Assembly: GCA_944385775.1 (NCBI GenBank)
Contig: CALWYM010000067.1
Span: 1-11,218 of the forward strand
DNA from: an uncultured Oscillospiraceae bacterium
Lineage (GTDB): Bacteria; Bacillota; Clostridia; Oscillospirales; Oscillospiraceae
Direction of reading: 5' to 3'
Length of the DNA stretch: 11,218 nt
This document shows positions 6,456 through 11,218 of the stretch, one piece after another. Below the pieces are notes generated by a model that was not told where the DNA came from, did no database searches, and was given only the letters and a program-made list of their open reading frames with translations. Positions within the stretch are counted from its first letter, which is position 1; each line of letters starts with the position of its first letter. Both the position numbers and the translations under genes were made by a program.

Positions 6456-8021
6456 ATGAAACAAAAAAAAATTTTGCTTTTAGCTTCCATTCCCCTTCTT
6501 CTTTCCATTGCATTGTTTTTTTCCGGAACGGTGTTATGGTGGCAGTACGGGCTTTTTACCGCGCTTCTTCTCGGCATATTCATGTACTCCGGGGAAAATA
6601 CCCGCTTTATGCTTACAGTGTTTTTCGTTGTTCTCTCACTATTTATCCTTTTCCCCAACACAGGGGACGACTGGCTCAGAGAGCCTCTCGGTCGGAGAAT
6701 AAGCAGTCTATACGACCTTTTTCGGGAAGTTTATCAGAAGTGGTCAACTAATAACAGCCGTATTTCCGGAAACATTCTCGCCTATTCTGCCGCGTCACGA
6801 AAAATCCTAAGGGAGCTTATGCGCTGTTCAATTACCCTGGGAATTATAGTTATGGTGAAGAAAATCAGCGGTTTTAAATCACCCTGGGCACTTTTTATTG
6901 CGGCAGCAGCAATAATCGCCGTACCGAGAGACCTTTTCCGTCAGGTTTACCCCTGGGCGGCAGGCTTTTTCAACTATGTACCGCCTGTTCTCCTCTTTCT
7001 TTCCTGTATTTATATGGTTAGGAATGTGTTCTCCGGCAAGGCTCCCGATACTGCGCCGGCAGGCTGCGCGGCTGTATTTATTATGAGTTTTCTCTCCCAG
7101 CTTTTTATTGAGACTTATACCATTTCATTTATCTTTGGGAGTATTTCCCTTCTTATGCTGGAGCTTATAACCCGTAAAAAAGTCTCCCCCGTCGTTCTCT
7201 CCATGCTTATGGGAAGTGTGCTTGGCGGTTTGCTTCTTTTTATGTCTCCGGCATACAGTCAGCAGTCCCTTACCACAGGCGCTTACCATGTATCCATGAG
7301 TTTTAAGGGGCTTCTTCTCACAGGGAAAAGCCAGCTTTCCGAAGTTCTGCACTATTTTATTCTAGACTGTCCGGTAATTTTTGTCTCTCTCACCGTAGTC
7401 CCTGTCTGGCGGTTTTTTTGTAAAAAAAGTAAACAAAGCATTGATTTCATTATATTTCTCGGTCTTGCTGTTCCCTTTGCATATTTTACTGCCGGTTATG
7501 TTTTAGAGCGATATTTTTCATCTCTCGCCGTCAACACATTGATTGTGGCAGTATGGGTAATCAGCCTTCTTTTGTCAGTTTTACTTTGGAACAGGTGCAA
7601 AAACCGTCTGCTCTCCCTCTTCCTCATACTTTGCTCACTGGTTGCCGTGGCTCCGCTTCCCTTTATCTCACCAATCGGGTTCCGCTGTATGTACCTGTCC
7701 TACGTTCTGATGATTCTGGCTGTAGCAGTTATGTTGTCGGATAAGGAAAGAATTTCTTTCCCATCAATTTCAAAAGCTCTCTCGGTATTTTGTCTCGGAG
7801 CCGTTTTTCTGTTTTACCTTTCCATATACGTACCCATTGGAAAAACAGAACTTGAAAGGACAAGACTTTTAACTGGCGCCGTCGATGCAGAGGACACCTC
7901 AGTTGAGATACCGCCCTACCCTAACGCCAGCTATCTGTGGGACACTGTCTCTCCGAAGCTTCAGCAGACTTATTATGTAAATGAACCAGGAGATTTGGAA
8001 ATTACCATTTCAGAGAGGTAA
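6456..8021 (+). CDS. Polytopic membrane protein, DUF6056/GT-C-like putative glycosyltransferase, 521 aa
   Basis: Predicted integral membrane protein with roughly 11 hydrophobic segments and a polar C-terminal tail of about 65 residues. After three N-terminal membrane spans comes an acidic pair (GDDW, Asp71-Asp72) in the first likely extracytoplasmic loop, then SLYDLFREVY and NNSRISGN (99-106). RQVYPWAAGFFNYVPP is at 162-177. This order matches my memory of DUF6056 proteins (DD-, SL-D-F, W-GR, then W-xG-xNY), whose layout resembles GT-C enzymes that use polyprenyl-phosphate sugars. The tail contains VEIPPYPN, also typical. The start at ATG 6456 is preferred over an in-frame TTG at 6444 because GGAG (6446-6449) sits just before it and overlaps the TTG. 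The next gene begins 5 nt downstream. Glycosyltransferase activity is inferred from layout; donor and acceptor are unknown. Confidence 0.7.
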   Translation: MKQKKILLLASIPLLLSIALFFSGTVLWWQYGLFTALLLGIFMYSGENTRFMLTVFFVVLSLFILFPNTGDDWLREPLGRRISSLYDLFREVYQKWSTNNSRISGNILAYSAASRKILRELMRCSITLGIIVMVKKISGFKSPWALFIAAAAIIAVPRDLFRQVYPWAAGFFNYVPPVLLFLSCIYMVRNVFSGKAPDTAPAGCAAVFIMSFLSQLFIETYTISFIFGSISLLMLELITRKKVSPVVLSMLMGSVLGGLLLFMSPAYSQQSLTTGAYHVSMSFKGLLLTGKSQLSEVLHYFILDCPVIFVSLTVVPVWRFFCKKSKQSIDFIIFLGLAVPFAYFTAGYVLERYFSSLAVNTLIVAVWVISLLLSVLLWNRCKNRLLSLFLILCSLVAVAPLPFISPIGFRCMYLSYVLMILAVAVMLSDKERISFPSISKALSVFCLGAVFLFYLSIYVPIGKTELERTRLLTGAVDAEDTSVEIPPYPNASYLWDTVSPKLQQTYYVNEPGDLEITISER

Positions 8022-8026
8022 TTATT

Positions 8027-8890
8027 ATGAAATACTACATTAAGCTTATGCGTCCTAAGCACTATGTGAAAAACGTTCTGATACTTTTGCCCCTTGTATT
8101 CAGCGGCAATTTGTTTGAGACGAGGTATATCCCACGTGTTGCTTTGGGCTTTGTACTGTTTTCCCTGCTCTGCTCTACCATATATATAATAAACGATATA
8201 TGCGACAGGGAAAAGGACCGATTGCACCCGGAAAAAAAGCGCCGTCCTATTGCCAGTGGTAAGGTTTCCGTCAGAAACGCCGTTATTTTTTGTGTTTTTA
8301 TATACGCTGTGATAATTGGTGTCGGGATTTTCGCAAAGCTCCCCACTGCGTCATGGATATTTTTGCTGCTTTATCTGGTCCTTAACATAGGATATAATAT
8401 GGGGCTTAAAAACGTACCCATAGCGGACGTTACAATTCTGGTGTCCGGCTTTCTGCTCCGGCTACTTTTCGGCTCCGCCATAACGGGAATATCAATTTCA
8501 AGCTGGCTTTATCTTACTGTAATTACCGTTTCATTTTATATGGGACTCGGAAAACGAAGAAACGAGCTTAAAACCACCGCTGAAACTACCCGCTCCGTGC
8601 TGCGCTACTATCCATATGAATTTCTAGACAAAGCAATGAACATGACAATGACTCTGGCGATAGTGTTCTATGCCCTATGGACGGTAAGTGGAAGTTCAGA
8701 CCTTGTACCTACAAGCGAGCTTGTTTGGACTGTCCCCATGGTCATAATTCTCTGTCTTAAGTACAGCCTTACCATCGAGGGAGCTTCCGATGGGGACCCG
8801 GTAGAGGTACTCTTTCACGATAAAGTTCTCATTGTCCTTGTAGGTATTTTCATCGCCCTTATTATGTCAATGCTTTACGGAGTAATCTGA
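8027..8890 (+). CDS. UbiA-family polyprenyltransferase, DPPR-synthase-like (decaprenyl-phosphate phosphoribosyltransferase), 287 aa
   Basis: Integral membrane enzyme of the UbiA superfamily. The first Asp-rich motif is NDICDREKD (56-64), followed by HPEKKRRPIASG (67-78). The second conserved region is YNMGLKNVPIADVTILVSGFLLR (roughly 123-145, Asp134). LGKRRNEL (174-181) and GDPVEVLFHDKVLI (256-269) follow. This combination is characteristic of decaprenyl-phosphate phosphoribosyltransferases related to mycobacterial Rv3806c, rather than of quinone or haem prenyltransferases. Those enzymes transfer 5-phosphoribose from PRPP to a polyprenyl phosphate, the first step toward lipid-linked ribofuranose or arabinofuranose. 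The length is normal and several membrane spans are visible. Its ribosome binding site (AGAGAGG, 8011-8017) overlaps the end of the upstream gene, so the two are probably coupled. In Clostridia the lipid would presumably be undecaprenyl phosphate (inference). The later phosphatase and epimerase genes are not in the window. Confidence 0.85.
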   Translation: MKYYIKLMRPKHYVKNVLILLPLVFSGNLFETRYIPRVALGFVLFSLLCSTIYIINDICDREKDRLHPEKKRRPIASGKVSVRNAVIFCVFIYAVIIGVGIFAKLPTASWIFLLLYLVLNIGYNMGLKNVPIADVTILVSGFLLRLLFGSAITGISISSWLYLTVITVSFYMGLGKRRNELKTTAETTRSVLRYYPYEFLDKAMNMTMTLAIVFYALWTVSGSSDLVPTSELVWTVPMVIILCLKYSLTIEGASDGDPVEVLFHDKVLIVLVGIFIALIMSMLYGVI

Positions 8891-8900
8891 GGGTATATAC

Positions 8901-8939
8901 AAAAATCGTCCTGTTCTGACATGGAACAGGACGATTTTT
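8901..8939. terminator. Bidirectional intrinsic terminator between convergent genes
   Basis: AAAAATCGTCCTGTTC (8901-8916) pairs perfectly with GAACAGGACGATTTTT (8924-8939) around a 7-nt loop: a 16-bp stem with A5 on one side and T5 on the other, usable from both strands. It ends the UbiA operon (stop at 8888-8890) and the GNAT gene, whose stop is only 2 bp beyond the stem. Confidence 0.95.
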
Positions 8940-8941
8940 CG

Positions 8942-9409
8942 TTACAATATTGTCTCCATCTCCACCTTTTGAGGAACCAGCCCTTGCCTTTCATAAAATT
9001 CATAGGCACTTTTATTGAGGCTCCACACATTCAGTGTAAGATTGTAGCAGCCGGTCTCTTTGGCATAATTTTTCAGGTATTGAAACATCGCCGTCCCAAT
9101 TCCCTTGCCTCTGAACCTTTCGTCAACGCAAAGATCGTTAATATGAAGTGATTTAACATCAGTAAGTATATTGCTCCCCTGCTGAACCTGAAAACAGCAA
9201 AACGCGTGGGCAACCACCTGACCATCTTCCTCACATACGAATATAGGCTCCGTTTTCTCCGTTATCATCTTTTGAAGATCGTTGTCGATAAATTTACGAC
9301 CGCCCTTTTTAAAAAGATCCGGGCGCCCCTTATAATGTACCATGTTGACCTGAAATAAAAGTGAATTTATGGCAGGAATATCCCTGACCTCAGCTTCTCT
9401 GATTATCAT
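8942..9409 (-). CDS. GNAT-family N-acetyltransferase, 155 aa
   Basis: Soluble single-domain protein of the GCN5-related acetyltransferase family, which transfers an acetyl group from acetyl-CoA to an amine. It begins MIIREAEVRDIPAI, the usual beta1-alpha1 pattern. HYKGRPDLFK (25-34) is typical of one common clostridial GNAT subgroup. Motif A is LCVDERFRGKGIG (93-105), with the acetyl-CoA pyrophosphate-binding RGKGIG at 100-105. Motif B follows with LTLNVWSLNKSAYEFYERQGL near 123-143. The ATG start is supported by AAGGAGG (9420-9414) with a 4-nt spacer. The gene stands alone: convergent with the UbiA operon and divergent from the acyltransferase. The substrate cannot be told from sequence; a small molecule, a peptide and a protein N-terminus are all possible. 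It is not an obvious RimI or an obvious aminoglycoside acetyltransferase. Confidence 0.9.
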   Translation of the reverse strand: MIIREAEVRDIPAINSLLFQVNMVHYKGRPDLFKKGGRKFIDNDLQKMITEKTEPIFVCEEDGQVVAHAFCCFQVQQGSNILTDVKSLHINDLCVDERFRGKGIGTAMFQYLKNYAKETGCYNLTLNVWSLNKSAYEFYERQGLVPQKVEMETIL

Positions 9410-9440
9410 TTTTCCTCCTTGACTTATGACATATACGTAA

Positions 9441-9470
9441 ATGCTACACCTGCAAAGCCCTTTTCGTCAA
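9441..9470 (-). promoter_or_regulatory. Possible promoter of the GNAT gene
   Basis: On the minus strand TTGACG (9470-9465) and TAGCAT (9446-9441) are 18 nt apart, upstream of the GNAT ribosome binding site. The -10 is a poor match (4 of 6), so this is tentative. Confidence 0.4.
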
Positions 9471-9500
9471 TAGGAAAACCTTTTATTTTTATGCCGGTTG

Positions 9501-9509
9501 TGGTACAAT
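9501..9509 (+). promoter_or_regulatory. Extended -10 promoter of the acyltransferase unit
   Basis: TGGTACAAT (9501-9509) matches an extended -10 (TGn plus TACAAT). No good -35 is seen near 9481-9486, as is common for extended -10 promoters. Transcription would start near 9516. A small inverted repeat GGTTA/TAACC (9512-9516, 9524-9528) lies at the start site and could act as an operator or a 5' hairpin. Confidence 0.55.
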
Positions 9510-9528
9510 CAGGTTATCACTTTTAACC

Positions 9529-9534
9529 GAGGTG
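9529..9534 (+). promoter_or_regulatory. Ribosome binding site deciding the TTG start of the acyltransferase
   Basis: GAGGTG with a 6-nt spacer points to TTG at 9541. The in-frame GTG at 9532 lies inside this site and has no ribosome binding site of its own. Confidence 0.7.
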
Positions 9535-9540
9535 CTTTTC

Positions 9541-10983
9541 TTGAACGACTACACTTCCCTGGTTCAGCAATATTCGAAGAACATTACCCTTCCGAAAAAG
9601 GAAAAGCAGGCAATGATTTCTGACCTGTTAAAAGCGGCAGAGTATCTGGAAAGCGTCGGGGTATCCCAGGAGGAAATTACCCTGCGGCTAAGCTATGAAA
9701 AGCTGGGCGATTTTTACTCCTCGCCTGCGCTGTCCTGGTATCCACTTGATTTTTCGGCTAAAATATATCCCGTTTCTATGAAACGGGGACAGATGGCAAT
9801 ATTCAGGCTTTCGGTATATCTGAAGCAGGATATAGTACCTCAGCTTCTTCAAATGGCACTGACCTTTACCATAAAGCGTTTCCCTTTTTTCGCCGTTACT
9901 GTAAGAGCGGGCTTTTTCTGGCACCATCTTGACACAATCAAATGCCGTTTCCCTATCTTCCCTGACAACGGAAGACCATGCGTCCCCATAAACATTTCAA
10001 GAAACAACTCTCCCGCTCTTAGGGTTTTGTACTACAAAAACAGAATAAGTGTAGAATTTTTTCACGTGCTTACGGACGGAAACGGCGGAATGATTTTCTT
10101 AAAAACCCTTACTGCCGAATATCTTAGACTTACCGGCGTTAATATTGAAAACGCAAACGGTGTTTTGGACATATCCGAAACACCGAAAAGTGAGGAATTT
10201 TCTAACGATTTTGAAAAATTTTATACTCCGGGCAAAGCCGGCGGTTTTGTAGAAAAGAGGGCTGCTCAAATGGGTGGAAAGCTCAGCAAAACAAAGCCCT
10301 GCCGTGTTATTCATATGGATTTGGACGCCGGTGAGCTTCTTAAGGTATCACACAATCTTGGCGTAACCGTAACAGCCCTTGTCACCTCTGCCCTTTTCTA
10401 TGCTACAAAGAAAGCCCTTCCGAAAAACAGCAGGGGCAAGGTGCAAATCCAAGTTCCAGTCAATATGCGTAAATTTTACGAAAGCTCTACTTTGAGAAAT
10501 TTTGCCATGTACTGCATTCTTACAATGAATCCTCAGGATATATCGGAGCCGGAAACCATTTCCGGCAAAGTTTCAGCTGACCTTAAACAACTTGGAAGCA
10601 GAGAGTCCATGACCGAGATGATGCGTTCTACTTATAAGCTGGTGACAAGTCTTAAATCTATACCTCTTTTCATAAAGGGACCTGTTGCCAGAATAATTTA
10701 TGGTTTTCTGGGAGATAAAGTTATATCAAACACCCTGTCAAATCTGGGTGTAATAATGCTGCCGCCCTCCATGAACAGGTATGTTGAGAAATTCGACTTT
10801 GTCCTTGGAACTCTTATAACTAATCGAGCGGCCTGTTCCCTTGTTTCCTACGGAAACCACGCAATGCTCTCAATGGAAAAGCTGACCGAGGATAAAACCT
10901 TTGAAGAAACCCTGGGAAGAACATTTAAGTCCCTCGGCATAAACTATACTCTTTCAGGAAGTGATTATTATGGAGATAAATAA
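9541..10983 (+). CDS. HxxxDG acyltransferase, alcohol-acetyltransferase/condensation-domain-like, 480 aa
   Basis: Member of the CoA-dependent acyltransferase superfamily (BAHD, condensation, AATase and PapA folds). The catalytic motif is FFHVLTDGNGG, with His175, Asp179 and Gly180 as HxxxDG. VPVNMRKFYESSTLRNF (305-321) and SNLG (400-403) match the mid and C-terminal landmarks of clostridial proteins annotated as alcohol acetyltransferase. No membrane span or signal peptide is evident, so it is probably cytoplasmic. The first 60 or so residues precede the usual acyltransferase start and are charged and helical (KKEKQAMISDLLKAAEYLES, then VSQEEITLRLSYEKLGDF). This is reminiscent of a HAAS/DUF1700-type helical domain, a tentative comparison. 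The 3' end overlaps the next gene by 14 nt, suggesting a shared function. Substrates are unknown, and the 'alcohol acetyltransferase' name in this family is usually not experimentally based. Confidence 0.75.
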   Translation: MNDYTSLVQQYSKNITLPKKEKQAMISDLLKAAEYLESVGVSQEEITLRLSYEKLGDFYSSPALSWYPLDFSAKIYPVSMKRGQMAIFRLSVYLKQDIVPQLLQMALTFTIKRFPFFAVTVRAGFFWHHLDTIKCRFPIFPDNGRPCVPINISRNNSPALRVLYYKNRISVEFFHVLTDGNGGMIFLKTLTAEYLRLTGVNIENANGVLDISETPKSEEFSNDFEKFYTPGKAGGFVEKRAAQMGGKLSKTKPCRVIHMDLDAGELLKVSHNLGVTVTALVTSALFYATKKALPKNSRGKVQIQVPVNMRKFYESSTLRNFAMYCILTMNPQDISEPETISGKVSADLKQLGSRESMTEMMRSTYKLVTSLKSIPLFIKGPVARIIYGFLGDKVISNTLSNLGVIMLPPSMNRYVEKFDFVLGTLITNRAACSLVSYGNHAMLSMEKLTEDKTFEETLGRTFKSLGINYTLSGSDYYGDK

Positions 10984-11218
10984 AGTCTACCCCGCTCCTG
11001 AGTCTGCTCCTGTTTTTTTAAGAAGGCTTCGGAAAATATTAAATCCACTTTTTATAATCGGCGCAGCAGCTTCCCTAATTGTAAATTTCCTTACAGGCGG
11101 ACCTCTATGGTCAATAGTTGTCTGCTGGTCAATTCACATGGCATCGTCCGCAATAAACACACCTCTCATGGACTACACTCTTTTAAACGAGGGCACTCTT
11201 TTTACAAAAAAGCTTTGT
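10970..11218 (+). CDS. Membrane protein, DUF6320-like, N-terminal 83 residues; 3' end beyond window
   Basis: Starts at ATG 10970, preceded by AGGAAG (10956-10961), and overlaps the acyltransferase 3' end in another frame. The visible protein has a short cytoplasmic-looking N-terminus (MEINKVYPAPESAPVFLRRL) and then hydrophobic segments around residues 25-40 and 46-60 (NPLFIIGAAASLIVNFLTGG, PLWSIVVCWSIHMASSAIN). The NFLTGGPLWSIVV stretch resembles the membrane part of DUF6320 proteins, which in my recollection often sit beside alcohol-acetyltransferase-like genes in Clostridia. The N-terminal zinc ribbon found in many DUF6320 proteins is not present in this start. The frame is open to the window edge. 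The family assignment is from memory; the function is unknown. Confidence 0.6.
   Translation, partial: MEINKVYPAPESAPVFLRRLRKILNPLFIIGAAASLIVNFLTGGPLWSIVVCWSIHMASSAINTPLMDYTLLNEGTLFTKKLC

Noticed and set aside
6237..6464. Minus-strand ORF of 75 codons across tRNA-Leu
   Set aside because: Antisense to a clear tRNA and its terminator; no supporting signals.
9532..9540. Upstream GTG start for the acyltransferase
   Set aside because: The GTG forms part of the GAGGTG ribosome binding site that serves TTG 9541; nothing resembling a ribosome binding site precedes it.

Overview
The window is chromosomal DNA that looks like a low-to-mid GC Clostridia, most likely Oscillospiraceae/Ruminococcaceae. 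This rests on the Firmicutes-type RpoB and RpoC sequences, strong AAGGAGG-type ribosome binding sites, TTG starts, and the long acidic tail on RpoB. The assignment is from pattern recognition only; no search was run.

Left half, minus strand (5913 down to 1): rpoB is complete and rpoC is cut by the left edge after its active-site region. They are 4 nt apart and the rpoC ribosome binding site lies in the codons for RpoB's acidic tail. The operon has its own near-consensus promoter (6093-6122) and a leader of about 170 nt that can fold into a long nested hairpin beginning close to the predicted mRNA 5' end. The usual upstream neighbours (rplJ/rplL) are absent.

Middle: divergent from rpoB is tRNA-Leu(GAG) (6268-6352) with its own promoter and a strong intrinsic terminator. 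About 74 bp separate the two divergent -35 boxes, and that gap holds an 11-bp perfect inverted repeat.

Right half: a plus-strand two-gene unit (6456-8890) with its own promoter encodes a polytopic DUF6056/GT-C-like membrane protein and a UbiA-family protein very like decaprenyl-phosphate phosphoribosyltransferase. Together they suggest attachment of a lipid-linked pentofuranose to an extracytoplasmic acceptor. A perfect 16-bp bidirectional terminator follows, then a convergent GNAT acetyltransferase gene (9409-8942, minus). Divergent from that is a plus-strand unit starting at 9541: an HxxxDG acyltransferase (alcohol-acetyltransferase/condensation-like) with an extra N-terminal helical segment, overlapping by 14 nt a membrane protein that resembles DUF6320 and runs off the right edge.

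No CRISPR array, insertion sequence, rRNA or phage gene was seen. The least ordinary elements are the rpoB leader and divergent promoter region, the GT-C/phosphoribosyltransferase pair, and the acyltransferase/membrane-protein pair.
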